A DNA stretch of 64,000 nucleotides from an uncultured Bacteroides sp. (GCA_944321495.1 CALULP010000042.1:1-64000); one strand, 5' to 3'; numbered from the stretch's first letter, positions 1 through 9,413 are shown. The notes: generated from the sequence alone by a model not told the origin. Translations and numbers: made by a program.

Positions 1-2
1 AA

Positions 3-89
3 ACCCACTTGCGTGACCTGTTCGACAAGACTAATTTCAATGATGTCAAAGTTCTAAATGATCCCCTGATTCCGGGGCTTTTTGATTAA
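3..89 (+). CDS. 3' end of an unidentified gene (partial)
   Basis: An open frame enters from the left edge and ends with TAA, giving the last 28 residues of a protein (ending PLIPGLFD). Too little remains to assign a family. It runs in the same direction as the hydrolase gene that begins 53 bases later. A short GC-rich hairpin (CCCC at 63-66, GGGG at 74-77) followed by five T lies inside the last codons and could help end transcription. That this is a real gene end is an inference from the clean frame and the tight spacing to the next gene. Confidence 0.4.
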   Translation, partial: THLRDLFDKTNFNDVKVLNDPLIPGLFD

Positions 90-142
90 TTGTTTAACTC
101 GTCCCATTTTAACGGGACACTAATGGTAAACTATATAAAAAT

Positions 143-754
143 ATGTACGCAACATTAGTTCAAAAGAATCAAGTAAAACCAATCGCCATCTATGTGCATG
201 GACTTGGCTCTGGAGCTGCATCTACTACAGTCCGTACAGTGCGTAAAGTATTCTCTGAATACGAGTGGATAGCAATTGAGGTAAATGAAAATCCATTTGA
301 ATCGGTAGAAAAAATCAATGCTACTATCAGTGAGTTCAAGCCATCTTTATTAATCGGTACTTCATTAGGCGGATATTATGTTTTTTATGCTGATGCTCCA
401 TGTGCGACAAAGGTGATTTGCAATCCGGCAATGAATATAGCGGAACTTATCCGTTCCAAGATAGGATTCGGGACATATTCTTATTTTGTCGAACGACAGG
501 ATGGCAAAACTGAATATACACTTGACGAAGCGGTTTGCAGACATTTCATGGAATATAGCAAGAGTCATAAGGCCGTGAACGGGACAAGAAATTATGCATT
601 GTTCGCTGTACATGACGAACTTATAGGAGATGCCGATATGCTTGAAAATATGGCAGCAGTTTTCGAATCCGGTTACAGATTATTGTTGGATTCCAAAGGA
701 GGACACCGACTCCGGGCAGCATCCTTAAAATTGTTGCACGAAAAAATAACTTAA
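143..754 (+). CDS. YqiA/UPF0227-like alpha/beta-hydrolase
   Basis: A 203-residue cytosolic protein. It has an oxyanion-type HGLGSG segment (residues 19-24), a nucleophile elbow GTSLGG with Ser74, an acidic stretch HDELIGD, and a C-terminal GGH with His188. This matches the compact YqiA/UPF0227 group of alpha/beta-hydrolases, small esterases whose physiological substrates are poorly defined. No signal peptide is visible. It lies in AT-rich DNA just ahead of the WYL/DUF262 locus, so it may be accessory cargo rather than a core gene. The fold assignment is fairly secure; the substrate is unknown. Confidence 0.7.
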   Translation: MYATLVQKNQVKPIAIYVHGLGSGAASTTVRTVRKVFSEYEWIAIEVNENPFESVEKINATISEFKPSLLIGTSLGGYYVFYADAPCATKVICNPAMNIAELIRSKIGFGTYSYFVERQDGKTEYTLDEAVCRHFMEYSKSHKAVNGTRNYALFAVHDELIGDADMLENMAAVFESGYRLLLDSKGGHRLRAASLKLLHEKIT

Positions 755-945
755 GAATAAATATAACCATTATGAAAACTATAGAAGGACATGATGTGTC
801 ACAGACAACATTGAGCAAAGTGCACTTGAAGCATTCTTCCCATTAATGTGTTAAATAATCGAATTAATTATGTCGTATTTACCAAGATGTTGCACTGGAT
901 GCTACAAGTTTTTATTAACTTTACCCGCAACCAACAAGATGCAAT
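755..945. other. Gap with a 24-codon ORF and possible promoter
   Basis: This gap holds a 24-codon ORF at 772-846 (begins MKTIEGHDVSQ) that matches nothing I know and may be a gene remnant. A possible -7 element TAACTTTA lies at 916-923, about 22 bases before the WYL regulator start, with a TTG at 890-892 that is slightly too far away for a good -33. A weak dyad (TTG...CAA around 890-907) overlaps the promoter region and could be an autoregulatory operator of the WYL protein, but it is imperfect. Confidence 0.25.
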
Positions 946-1851
946 ATGTTACAACTTCAAAAATACACATGGTTGATAGATACTATCCGTAAAGCAGGAA
1001 AGATTTCTTTAGAGGAGATTTCCAACCGTTGGGAGCGCAACAAAGACTTGAGTGATTACAAGCCTTTGAGCCGTGCTACATTCAACCGATGGAAAGATGC
1101 GATTTTCAGCCAGTTCGGAATTATCATCTCTTGTCAAAGGTCTGGTGGTTATCTTTATTACATAGAGAATCCGGAGGACATTGATGAAGATGAATTGAAA
1201 AAATGGATGCTCGACTCATTTGCCGTAAGTAACCTGATCAGCGAGAACCTTTCATTGAAAGACCGGATTCTGGTCAACAAAATTCCATCCGCCCACAATC
1301 ATTTGGCCACATTGCTTGAAGCGATGAGGGAAAACCATGTTGTAACAATCACTTATTGTAGGTTCAACAAGTCCAACAGCCACACATTCCCAATCGAGCC
1401 TTATTGCGTAAAGCTGTTTGAAAACCGATGGTATGTTCTGGCCCACAATATACATTATGATGATTACCGGATTTACGGACTGGATCGCATAGAAGATTTG
1501 AAAATGACAATGGATACATTCAAACTTCCGAAAAACTTTTCCGCATCAGATTACTTTTCCTATTATTATGGAATTATAGCCGACAGCAATATAAAGCCCG
1601 TGCGTATGGTCATCAGAGCCTACCGTAACCATATCCCATATATGAACTCGCTTCCTTTGCATCATAGCCAGAAGTTGCTGGAAGATAACGGTGAATATGC
1701 AGACTTTGAATTGTACCTTGCTCCTACATTCGATTTTATAATGAGGCTACTCAGCGCAGGAGCCATGATAGAAGTCATTTCTCCGGAATCTCTAAGAAAG
1801 ACATTGAAAGGATGGGTGTCAGATATGTACAACTTGTATAAAAACGATTGA
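946..1851 (+). CDS. WYL-domain transcriptional regulator (HTH-WYL-WCX)
   Basis: A 301-residue protein. Residues 1-70 look like a winged helix-turn-helix (SRATFNRWKDAIFSQFGI). Residues ~115-190 form a WYL domain with the diagnostic stretches NRWYVLAHN and YRIYGLDRIEDL. The C-terminal ~90 residues fit a WCX dimerisation extension. This order is that of BrxR/CapW-type repressors, which sit at the start of many phage-defence operons and are thought to release their promoter when they bind a ligand, probably nucleic acid. Here it precedes two DUF262 genes on the same strand, with a 186-base gap that could hold the controlled promoter. The family call is strong; the role in controlling the downstream pair is inferred. 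Confidence 0.85.
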   Translation: MLQLQKYTWLIDTIRKAGKISLEEISNRWERNKDLSDYKPLSRATFNRWKDAIFSQFGIIISCQRSGGYLYYIENPEDIDEDELKKWMLDSFAVSNLISENLSLKDRILVNKIPSAHNHLATLLEAMRENHVVTITYCRFNKSNSHTFPIEPYCVKLFENRWYVLAHNIHYDDYRIYGLDRIEDLKMTMDTFKLPKNFSASDYFSYYYGIIADSNIKPVRMVIRAYRNHIPYMNSLPLHHSQKLLEDNGEYADFELYLAPTFDFIMRLLSAGAMIEVISPESLRKTLKGWVSDMYNLYKND

Positions 1852-2037
1852 CCATGCAGGATTTCGCTGCAATAAATTTTGAAACGACCAAAGGACGGCA
1901 TCCAGTACATGTAATGTGAGAATAGTGGTAATGAGTAATGTAAGATCGCCGAAAAATTCTATAGTATTATATTTCATGATTCACAACTCTCACTTATTTA
2001 ATTGTTTGAATGATAATGATAATTAAAATATGATATT
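1852..2037. promoter_or_regulatory. AT-rich spacer ahead of the DUF262 pair
   Basis: 186 bases between the WYL regulator and the DUF262 pair, with no supported ORF. It is the likely site for a promoter and operator of the pair, because the spacing is too large for simple translational coupling. No strong TTTG-N19-TAnnTTTG promoter and no clear inverted repeat could be found by eye, so this entry is positional inference only. Confidence 0.2.
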
Positions 2038-3783
2038 ATGTTATATATAAATAATTGGAGCATAAAAATGCTTGAACAAAAATACTCTAATTATAAGGTG
2101 ACTACATATTGTCCATCTGGCTCATGGCAAACAAGTCGTTATATTCAGGTTCATATTGATGAGTATAACGATAAAAATTTACATTATGAATATAGAATTG
2201 ATGGTAATTGGGAAGGCAGAGTTGAACTGCATTTCGAAGGTGATGACTGGGAAACAAAATATGGTTTTTTAATTGACCGTTTGATAAATAATACTCAAAA
2301 TTGCGATGAACTTACATGGTCGGAATGGAATTATGGTTATCGCTGCCAACATTCGAGTAAGATTAATACAATCGAGGAATTATACCAGACTATGTCATAT
2401 ATGATAGAACTCTTTGATAATCTTATTCGGAGTTTAACATCAGAAATTCCTGTTTTTGAAGAGAAGGCTATAAGTTGTGATAGGATTCTCCCTCTTAAAG
2501 ATTGTACGGTAGATATTTTTGAAAAGAAATATGACGATATTGTACGACTTCACTTGACCATTCCCAATTACCAAAGGATATATTGTTGGGAAGAAAATAA
2601 TGTCAAATGCCTGCTTAATGATGTATTTGAACATATCAGTTCCAATAACACAACACCTTATCGTTTGGGAACGATTATTCTTCATTCGCATGAAAGTAAG
2701 TATGATATAATAGATGGACAACAGAGGCTTGTAACATTGGCATTGCTGCTTGCTGAAGTGGGTATAAAAACATGCCTGCTAGAAGAAAAGTTCTCGTCAA
2801 AACGTTCGATAGAATATATTAAGTATAACAAATATATTATTCATGAATATGCACAACGGCATCTGAACATACGTGATAAAGTGGAAAAATTATTAAGTCT
2901 GTTGGAGTTTAATGTGCTTGTTTTACAAAATACATCCATTGATTTAGCATACACTTTTTTCTCCAATCAGAATTCTCGCGGTATTGCACTATCTGACTAT
3001 GACCTTCTCAAAGCTCATCATCTCAGATATATTCCTTCCGCTTTTGAGCAGCAGTCTAAGCATGCAGCGGAAGTATGGAACAAAATGATAGAGGATGGTA
3101 GAAAAAATACTGATCCGACTACCACTCCCGATTATATAAGGACTTTGGACACTTACATATATCGCCTTAGGAGATGGATGCGTAAGAAAGTGTGCGATGA
3201 CAGTACCGACAATTATAGAATCAAGCGTGAATATGAGGCTGCTCCTATTATCGAAGAAGTTCCCCCATTCGGTGAAAGATTTTATTTCAATGAGCCTATA
3301 CAAGGAGGGTCACATTTTTTCTCATACGTAGAGCAACATATAAACAAGTACCGTTCTTTCAGTAAGACAGAAGAGTATACTGTTCTTCATAACACAATGC
3401 AGGGCGGTAGTGACCAATGGTATAGAGACATTATCGAAAGTATTTTATTCTGTTACTTTCTGAAATTTGGTGCATATTACCTTTCTGATGCACTGGTTGT
3501 AATAATGAGAATCCTGTTGCAACATAGATATGTAAGTTCACGGGCTATAAAATCTTCTATAGTACAATATGCAGGAGATTCCGAATTGGTATTAATAATT
3601 GATCAGGCTACTTCGCCTACATTTTTCCTTGCAGAAGCCAGAAATATCGCAAAAGAATTGTCATATCCGGCACGTCAGGATATGACTCCAATAATGCGCT
3701 CAATGCGTATGAAAGCATCCAATATCGCCAAGAAATTGGAACAAAACATTATTGTCGAATCATTTAAAAACTTGAATCGATGA
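2038..3783 (+). CDS. DUF262 protein with unknown N-terminal domain (first of pair)
   Basis: A 581-residue protein. Residues ~1-140 form a beta-rich domain that I do not recognise (aromatic-rich, WEGRVELHFEGDD near 58-70). Residues ~165-400 carry the DUF262/ParB-like nucleotidase signature: IPNYQR (175-180), IIDGQQR (224-230) and a later SNQNSRGIALSDYDLLK. No DUF1524 His-Asn nuclease motif is visible at the C-terminus. DUF262 is the NTP-binding half of GmrSD, BrxU and SspE type enzymes that attack modified phage DNA. The start at 2038 has no ribosome-binding site; ATG at 2068 (residue 11) has GGAG seven bases upstream and is the more likely start, giving 571 residues. The stop overlaps the next gene by four bases (ATGA), so the two are translationally coupled. 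Confidence 0.8.
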   Translation: MLYINNWSIKMLEQKYSNYKVTTYCPSGSWQTSRYIQVHIDEYNDKNLHYEYRIDGNWEGRVELHFEGDDWETKYGFLIDRLINNTQNCDELTWSEWNYGYRCQHSSKINTIEELYQTMSYMIELFDNLIRSLTSEIPVFEEKAISCDRILPLKDCTVDIFEKKYDDIVRLHLTIPNYQRIYCWEENNVKCLLNDVFEHISSNNTTPYRLGTIILHSHESKYDIIDGQQRLVTLALLLAEVGIKTCLLEEKFSSKRSIEYIKYNKYIIHEYAQRHLNIRDKVEKLLSLLEFNVLVLQNTSIDLAYTFFSNQNSRGIALSDYDLLKAHHLRYIPSAFEQQSKHAAEVWNKMIEDGRKNTDPTTTPDYIRTLDTYIYRLRRWMRKKVCDDSTDNYRIKREYEAAPIIEEVPPFGERFYFNEPIQGGSHFFSYVEQHINKYRSFSKTEEYTVLHNTMQGGSDQWYRDIIESILFCYFLKFGAYYLSDALVVIMRILLQHRYVSSRAIKSSIVQYAGDSELVLIIDQATSPTFFLAEARNIAKELSYPARQDMTPIMRSMRMKASNIAKKLEQNIIVESFKNLNR

Positions 3784-5576
3784 AATACACACCTAATATA
3801 ATAGCAAAAAATAATATGCTCTACACAATTCCTATCTATCAGAGACTGTTTGAATGGAATACAGAAAACATCGTTACGCTCTTGGAAGATTTGAAAAAGA
3901 AATTTGAACACAGAGATGGAAAAGATGACTACTATTATATCGGTATGTTGACATCGACTAAGAATAATGAATTGGTTGATGGTCAACAACGCTTTACGGT
4001 GATGATGCTTTTGGGATGTGTATTACAAGACTATTGTGAGGAATGGACAAAGTTTCTTATAGCAGACAATAAGTTACGTCTTGAATTTTCATCCCGCCCA
4101 TCGGACAACAAATATCTATGGTCTCTTGTGGAGCATAAAGGAGAGGAAAACCAATCGCTCGAGAATCTAAAGATGAAAAATGGATATGAAAAGATAAGAG
4201 ATTTTATGCAAAACATGAAAGAAGATTCAAAAAAGGATTTTGCTTTGTATATATTTCACAACTTATGTTTCTTTATATCCAATCTTCCTGAAGGGTATAG
4301 TCCAAAAGATCTCAACAAATATTTTGAAAGGATGAATACTACCGGTAAGAATCTGGAACAGCATGAAATACTGAAAGTCAAATTGCTCAGCAACTTGGAT
4401 AATGATATTAATAAATATATGCTGCTTTGGAACAAACTTGCCGATGTTGATACGCTGTTGATTCGCAAAAGAAAAGATGAGAACATTGCAGAAATCAAGC
4501 GGCAGGCATTGAAAGCCGATATTAATACTATCTTTTCATGCAATCTCATCAATGGCTTGAAAGAAGATGCTTATGATAGTACAATCTCTATAGGAAATCT
4601 TGAAATGTCCGCATCGGCACCCAAAAACGAACGTGAGATAAACAAGGACTCACGATGCGCAATATCTTTTCCTCATCTACTGCTACAAGTGCTTTACAGA
4701 AAACTGGGTAGGAAAATCAATTGCAGTGTCAACGATTTCTTTAAGCCAAGCAGTTTGCTTAGCATATTTGAGAAATACCTGCCTTACAGTGGTAGTAATG
4801 TCAATAAAGATGCCATTAAGGAGTTCATGGAAATGTTAGTAAGGGCTCGTCTTGCACTCGACATTTGCTTTATCCGACCTACTGAATATGGTTACACTCT
4901 AGATATGAATTTGGACGAGGATAATAGCGTACTCAGAAAACTCTTGATGTTCCAATCCATGCTGTATGTCTCTTCGTCCAATTATACCGACTACAGGTGG
5001 TTTAATTGGCTGATGGATGAAGTAGATGAACATGGAATACCGGATGCTGAAGGTTTATATACAGCATTAAAGCATAATGCTGATGAAGAATTTCCTCTTC
5101 CCCCGTATGAACAACTAGCGTATGGTGGAGACAATCGTTATTGGTTCTGGAGGCTTGATTTCTATATCTGGCAACATCGTAAAGAATTGTTTGAAAAAGA
5201 ATCTCCTGAAGTAAAGGACATTGTTGAGAATTATGTTTTTAAGCGAAATAGAAGCATCGAACATATAGCTCCACAGAAGCCGCAAAGTGACTCTAAGATG
5301 AAATGGAATAATACGAAAGAAGATAAAACCTTACGAGATAGCTTCGGAAATTTGGTAATGATTTCACAAGGTTTAAATTCTTCTTTAAAGAATGAATCTT
5401 ATGAGGTTAAGGTCGCACATGTTAAATCTTACTGCAACGGTTCAAAATCAGGTTCTATTGAAAGCTTAAAACTTTTAATTGTTCATCAATTTTATCCTGA
5501 CAGATGGGATAGAGAGACCATCACAAGTCATGGCAAACTTATGTATGAATGGCTTCGAAAAAGTATAGAAGAATGA
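3780..5576 (+). CDS. DUF262-DUF1524 (GmrSD-like) protein (second of pair)
   Basis: A 598-residue protein. DUF262 is at the N-terminus: IPIYQR (17-22), ELVDGQQR (64-71), then YFERMNTTGKNLEQHEILK. The C-terminus has the DUF1524 HNH-like signature: EHIAP with His495, GNLVM with Asn524, then LNSSLKNESYEVK. This domain order is that of GmrSD/BrxU/SspE-like restriction enzymes, where DUF262 binds and hydrolyses NTP and DUF1524 cuts DNA. It overlaps the preceding DUF262 gene by four bases, so the likely working unit is the pair. A hairpin terminator follows 16 bases after the stop. The family call is strong; the defence role and the DNA target are inferred. Confidence 0.85.
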   Translation: MKYTPNIIAKNNMLYTIPIYQRLFEWNTENIVTLLEDLKKKFEHRDGKDDYYYIGMLTSTKNNELVDGQQRFTVMMLLGCVLQDYCEEWTKFLIADNKLRLEFSSRPSDNKYLWSLVEHKGEENQSLENLKMKNGYEKIRDFMQNMKEDSKKDFALYIFHNLCFFISNLPEGYSPKDLNKYFERMNTTGKNLEQHEILKVKLLSNLDNDINKYMLLWNKLADVDTLLIRKRKDENIAEIKRQALKADINTIFSCNLINGLKEDAYDSTISIGNLEMSASAPKNEREINKDSRCAISFPHLLLQVLYRKLGRKINCSVNDFFKPSSLLSIFEKYLPYSGSNVNKDAIKEFMEMLVRARLALDICFIRPTEYGYTLDMNLDEDNSVLRKLLMFQSMLYVSSSNYTDYRWFNWLMDEVDEHGIPDAEGLYTALKHNADEEFPLPPYEQLAYGGDNRYWFWRLDFYIWQHRKELFEKESPEVKDIVENYVFKRNRSIEHIAPQKPQSDSKMKWNNTKEDKTLRDSFGNLVMISQGLNSSLKNESYEVKVAHVKSYCNGSKSGSIESLKLLIVHQFYPDRWDRETITSHGKLMYEWLRKSIEE

Positions 5577-5591
5577 TTTTATTAATTGTAT

Positions 5592-5642
5592 AATGCCGTA
5601 TAATCTACTATTAAAGTGATTATACGGCATTGCTTATTTTTT
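5592..5642. terminator. Bidirectional terminator hairpin
   Basis: A perfect 14-bp inverted repeat (arms 5592-5605 and 5618-5631, 12-base loop). On the + strand it is followed by GCTTATTTTTTAT. It lies between the DUF262 pair (+) and cbiB (-), which converge, so it can end both transcripts. The rest of the 268-base gap (5577-5844) is very AT-rich and shows no gene; it may mark the right edge of the accessory segment. Confidence 0.8.
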
Positions 5643-5844
5643 ATATACATATCTCTATTTTTCCAATTAATACACCATAGCATCAAAAGTATAAATTTAA
5701 AATCTCTCCTCAATATTAAGCTTTACATATTAACGCGTATTTATTATTTTGTTACATAAACATACAACAATCAATATATATTACTTACAATAAATAGATT
5801 ATCGAATACATTTATCTCATAGAGAATAAAAGAACACCTCGCCC

Positions 5845-6810
5845 TTACACATACAAAACAAAAGTAAACAATATCACCAAGGCAATCATCAGGACCTCTA
5901 CACGACGGTTAACACGGACGGCTACCTGCATGTCGCACGTTGTAAGAAAGCGTTCGTTGGTGCCAATATAAGGTTTCCACACTTCTTCGCCAAAATATAA
6001 GTGCGGACCGCCGAAGCGACAATCCAAGATACCTGCCAACGCTGCCTCGGGATAACCGGAATTGGGACTGGCATGCTGCTTGCCGTAACGCGCGACAAAA
6101 GCCAGTAACGATGGACGGGCAACTGCCATCACCATAAGGAAGGCAGTCAGTCGCGACGGGATAAAATTGGCCACATCGTCCAAACGAGCGGCAAAACACC
6201 CTATCTTGCAGTAACGCTCGTTACGATAACCTACCATTGAATCCAATGTATTCACCATTTTATAAGCCATCATACCCGGAACGCCCAGCAGGCCATACCA
6301 AAAGAGAGGGGCTACTACCCCATCGTTAAGGTTTTCCGCCAAGGTTTCGAGAGCTGCAGTATGCACTTCTTGAGCAGATAAAGCCGAAGTATCCCGCCCC
6401 ACGATGCGTGCCACCTGACGACACCCTTCATCCAACGAACGGTCTACAGCCATAAATACCTGACGGACCTCATGTATCAACGTAGTACCTGCCAAGCCAT
6501 AGAATATCAACAGAACCTGTAAGACAAGCAATGCTGCTGGTGACCACACCGCCACCCATTGCAACAAAAACAAAGTCAAGAAATATACGCCCAAAACCAA
6601 TCCGACAGCCATCAATGCCCCTTTCAACACCCGGTGCGTACCCCGGTTCAGCCGGTGTTCAAACCAAGAAATAGCCTTCCCGAATGCTACCACAGGATGT
6701 GGCAACCAATAAGGGTCACCCAACAAACGGTCAAGAAGCCAGGCCGCCAACAAGGGCAAAGAGAGCAAAAGTGTGGCATAGAACGCCGTAAGCATATGCA
6801 AAGTTTCCAT
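5845..6810 (-). CDS. cbiB: Adenosylcobinamide-phosphate synthase CbiB
   Basis: A 321-residue integral membrane protein with about five hydrophobic segments. Near the N-terminus it has the family stretch LLDRLLGDPYWLPHPV (residues ~25-40), and further on NDGVVAPLFWY and NTLDSMVGYRNERY. CbiB (CobD in the Pseudomonas naming) joins aminopropanol phosphate to adenosylcobyric acid. It is the last gene of the cbiP-cobD-cbiB operon, two bases after cobD, which supplies the aminopropanol phosphate. Met1 or Met6 could be the start. Length is normal for the family. Confidence 0.93.
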   Translation of the reverse strand: METLHMLTAFYATLLLSLPLLAAWLLDRLLGDPYWLPHPVVAFGKAISWFEHRLNRGTHRVLKGALMAVGLVLGVYFLTLFLLQWVAVWSPAALLVLQVLLIFYGLAGTTLIHEVRQVFMAVDRSLDEGCRQVARIVGRDTSALSAQEVHTAALETLAENLNDGVVAPLFWYGLLGVPGMMAYKMVNTLDSMVGYRNERYCKIGCFAARLDDVANFIPSRLTAFLMVMAVARPSLLAFVARYGKQHASPNSGYPEAALAGILDCRFGGPHLYFGEEVWKPYIGTNERFLTTCDMQVAVRVNRRVEVLMIALVILFTFVLYV

Positions 6811-6812
6811 AA

Positions 6813-7850
6813 CTATTCTTCTTCAAACCAACGGGATATGGCGTTTACAAGCAATTCATTGTCTTCATGGCTTTGGGTGGCTATACGGAAATAATGTTCA
6901 TCCAATCCCTCGAAGTTGGAAGCATCGCGGATAAGCAAACCGTGTTTCCGGGCAAGGTAATCTTTCAAGGCAGAAGCTTTACCCATGCGCAAACGCACCA
7001 ACATAAAATGGGTTTCGGTAGGCCATACCTCCATTCCCCCTACTGCACGAAGCCGCTCCGCAAGACATTGGGTTTCCTTTAGCAAAGAAATAGTACCACC
7101 TTTGTCAGACAAAGCCTCGTGTTCCACCAAGAACAGCCCCGCATCAATGGCAAGCTGATTGACCGACCATGGCATACGGTTTACACGAAGCCGGTGAAGG
7201 AGGCCGGCATTTCCTGTCACATACCCCAACCTCAACCCCGGAATGGCATAGCGTTTGGTCATGGAATGGAGCAACAGCAAATTAGGATAGCGCACAGCTT
7301 CGGCAGGCGAAAACAAAGGCTGCAACGTGAAATATTCATACGACTGGTCAATAACGAAACACGAATGCGGGTTGCAACAGATAAGTTTTTCCAGCCATCC
7401 CTTGTCAACAACAGCACCGGTAGGGTTATTCGGATTGCACAACCACAACAAGTCTATATCTTCGGGCAGCAGGAAACCCTCACGTTCACCCGGCAGATTG
7501 TAAAGCGACACCACCCTATGCCCGTGAATGCGGCATGCATCTCCATACTCACTGAACGTAGGTTGTAGGATGGCTGTATGCGCCGGCCGAAAGGCTTGGG
7601 CTATCAAATAAACAGCTTCGGTAGCGCCATTGGTTACACACACTTCATCTGCACCCAGACAGCATGCATCTGCCAAACGAGCTTCCAACGTATAAGGTTC
7701 AGGTTCCGGATAGCTTCCTATCCGGTCGATGCATCGGCATAAATGGGCTTTCAGTGCAGACAAATCCGCCCTTGCATAGACATTCGAACTGAAATTCGCC
7801 ACAATCGGGCGGGAATATTTATAAGAATCGTCTCCGTGTCCTTCTATCAT
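6813..7850 (-). CDS. cobD: Threonine-phosphate decarboxylase CobD (PLP enzyme)
   Basis: A 345-residue fold-type I PLP enzyme resembling histidinol-phosphate aminotransferase. Visible features are CNPNNPTG (138-145), an Asp in FVIDQSYE (Asp168), and the PLP lysine in SMTKRYAIPGLRLGY (Lys199). In this gene context the expected activity is decarboxylation of L-threonine O-3-phosphate to (R)-1-amino-2-propanol phosphate, the substrate of CbiB encoded two bases downstream. It overlaps cbiP by four bases. Sequence alone could not exclude a HisC-like role, but the operon makes CobD by far the best call. The name follows Salmonella usage. Confidence 0.88.
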   Translation of the reverse strand: MIEGHGDDSYKYSRPIVANFSSNVYARADLSALKAHLCRCIDRIGSYPEPEPYTLEARLADACCLGADEVCVTNGATEAVYLIAQAFRPAHTAILQPTFSEYGDACRIHGHRVVSLYNLPGEREGFLLPEDIDLLWLCNPNNPTGAVVDKGWLEKLICCNPHSCFVIDQSYEYFTLQPLFSPAEAVRYPNLLLLHSMTKRYAIPGLRLGYVTGNAGLLHRLRVNRMPWSVNQLAIDAGLFLVEHEALSDKGGTISLLKETQCLAERLRAVGGMEVWPTETHFMLVRLRMGKASALKDYLARKHGLLIRDASNFEGLDEHYFRIATQSHEDNELLVNAISRWFEEE

Positions 7851-9346
7851 AATTCGTTTTTCAAGAATTGGTAAATAAGCGGCATGTCGACATGCGAACG
7901 GACATGCTCCGCCAGTCTGTCATACTGCCGTTCTTTGAAGAGGTGGTAATCGAACTCTTCCTGCGGTAGCCGTATCATTTTCTCACGGAAAGGTTCCAGC
8001 AGGAAATCAATGAACTCCGGATTATCCAATATGCCATGTATATAAGTACCCATACAAGTACGACCTGCCAGGCAACCCTCCGGCGTGCCATCTTCCAGCA
8101 CATTCAAAGGACGAGCCGAAGCATCGCCGGTTTGTGTCGTAACTCCCATGTGTATTTCATAACCCTTACAAGTGCAGCCCGGCTTTCCTCCCTCCAGATG
8201 GAATTTGACTTGGCGGGTCACCTTGTTCCTGTCCATACGGGTACTGACCGGCAACAGGCCCAATCCGGGCAGGCGTTCAATGCTGCCTTCCACATGGCCG
8301 GGGTCAGTAACCTCCTGTCCCATCATCTGGTAGCCTCCACATATCCCCATGACAACTGTTCCCCGGCGGTGGGCACGAAGGATGGCTTGCGCTACCCCGT
8401 TGCGACGAAGTTCATACAAGTCATCGAGTGTGCTTTTAGTACCCGGAAGCAGAATAATATCCGCTTCCTGCAATTCATCGACATTATTCGTATAAAACAG
8501 GTGCACACGCGAATCACGCTCCAAGACATTGAAATCGGTAAAATTGCTCAAGTGGCGAAGCAATACCACGGCAATGTTGACCTTGCCTTGTTCATGTCGC
8601 ATGGACTTGGAAGCAAGCGACACGGAATCTTCTTCCTCTATATAAATATCCTTATAATAAGGCACTACCCCCAATACCGGCACTTGGCACAAATCTTCCA
8701 ACATGCGGATGCCCGGTTCAAGCAACCGGATGTCCCCGCGGAACTTGTTTATCAGCACCCCCTTGATCAGTTTCCGTTCTTCGGGACGGAGCAACATCAG
8801 CGAGCCATACAGACTGGCAAACACCCCTCCCCGGTCTATATCGCCTACCAGTATCACATCCGCACCGGCATGAAACGCCATAGAGAGATTGACCAAGTCG
8901 GTATCACGCAGGTTTATCTCCGAAATACTTCCGGCGCCTTCCAGCACAACCGGGTTATAACGCAAAGCCAGGCGGTCGTAAGCAGCACATACTTCCCGGC
9001 GCAAAGTTTCCCGGCCTTCTTGACGGAAATAGCTATAAGCGTCACGGTTGCCGACAGGACGACCGTTCAGCACCACTTGGGAGGTATGGTCCGATTGTGG
9101 TTTCAACAGCAAAGGATTCATATCCGTATGGCAAGCAATGCCGGCAGCTTCCGCCTGAACAGCTTGCGCACGCCCTATTTCCAAGCCATCGGGAGTAACA
9201 AATGAGTTTAATGCCATATTCTGCGCCTTAAAAGGAGCCGGGCGGTAACCATCTTGCCGGAAAATGCGACAAAAGGCAGTGGCTATGACGCTCTTTCCGA
9301 CATCACTACCCGTACCGACAAACATGACAGGATGGAGTTTCTTCAT
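7847..9346 (-). CDS. cbiP: Cobyric acid synthase CbiP/CobQ
   Basis: A 499-residue glutamine-dependent amidotransferase. Residues 11-19 hold the dethiobiotin-synthetase-like loop GTGSDVGKS. The C-terminal half is a triad-type glutaminase with its nucleophile in MGICGGYQMMG near residue 335 and a late THIHG/YIHGILDN histidine segment. The enzyme amidates four side chains of adenosylcobyrinic acid a,c-diamide to give cobyric acid. It heads the cbiP-cobD-cbiB operon. A -7 element TACTTTTG (complement of 9393-9400) lies about 47 bases upstream. That leader is too short for a cobalamin riboswitch and none is seen. Confidence 0.95.
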   Translation of the reverse strand: MKKLHPVMFVGTGSDVGKSVIATAFCRIFRQDGYRPAPFKAQNMALNSFVTPDGLEIGRAQAVQAEAAGIACHTDMNPLLLKPQSDHTSQVVLNGRPVGNRDAYSYFRQEGRETLRREVCAAYDRLALRYNPVVLEGAGSISEINLRDTDLVNLSMAFHAGADVILVGDIDRGGVFASLYGSLMLLRPEERKLIKGVLINKFRGDIRLLEPGIRMLEDLCQVPVLGVVPYYKDIYIEEEDSVSLASKSMRHEQGKVNIAVVLLRHLSNFTDFNVLERDSRVHLFYTNNVDELQEADIILLPGTKSTLDDLYELRRNGVAQAILRAHRRGTVVMGICGGYQMMGQEVTDPGHVEGSIERLPGLGLLPVSTRMDRNKVTRQVKFHLEGGKPGCTCKGYEIHMGVTTQTGDASARPLNVLEDGTPEGCLAGRTCMGTYIHGILDNPEFIDFLLEPFREKMIRLPQEEFDYHLFKERQYDRLAEHVRSHVDMPLIYQFLKNEL

Positions 9347-9413
9347 ATATAAAAATTATAACTCTAAACAAAACCGGATTTCAAAACGGGGGCAAAAGTA
9401 GTAAAATAGGAGG

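Noticed and set aside
1..5840. Integrated mobile element with defined ends
   Set aside because: AT-rich composition and defence-like genes suggest acquired DNA, but no integrase, transposase, direct repeat or tRNA junction is visible in the window.
8036..9205. 389-codon + strand ORF opposite cbiP
   Set aside because: Shadow of cbiP; no motif and no promoter.
9347..9400. Cobalamin riboswitch ahead of cbiP
   Set aside because: The predicted leader is under 50 bases and no B12-box was seen; a riboswitch of this class needs about 200 bases.
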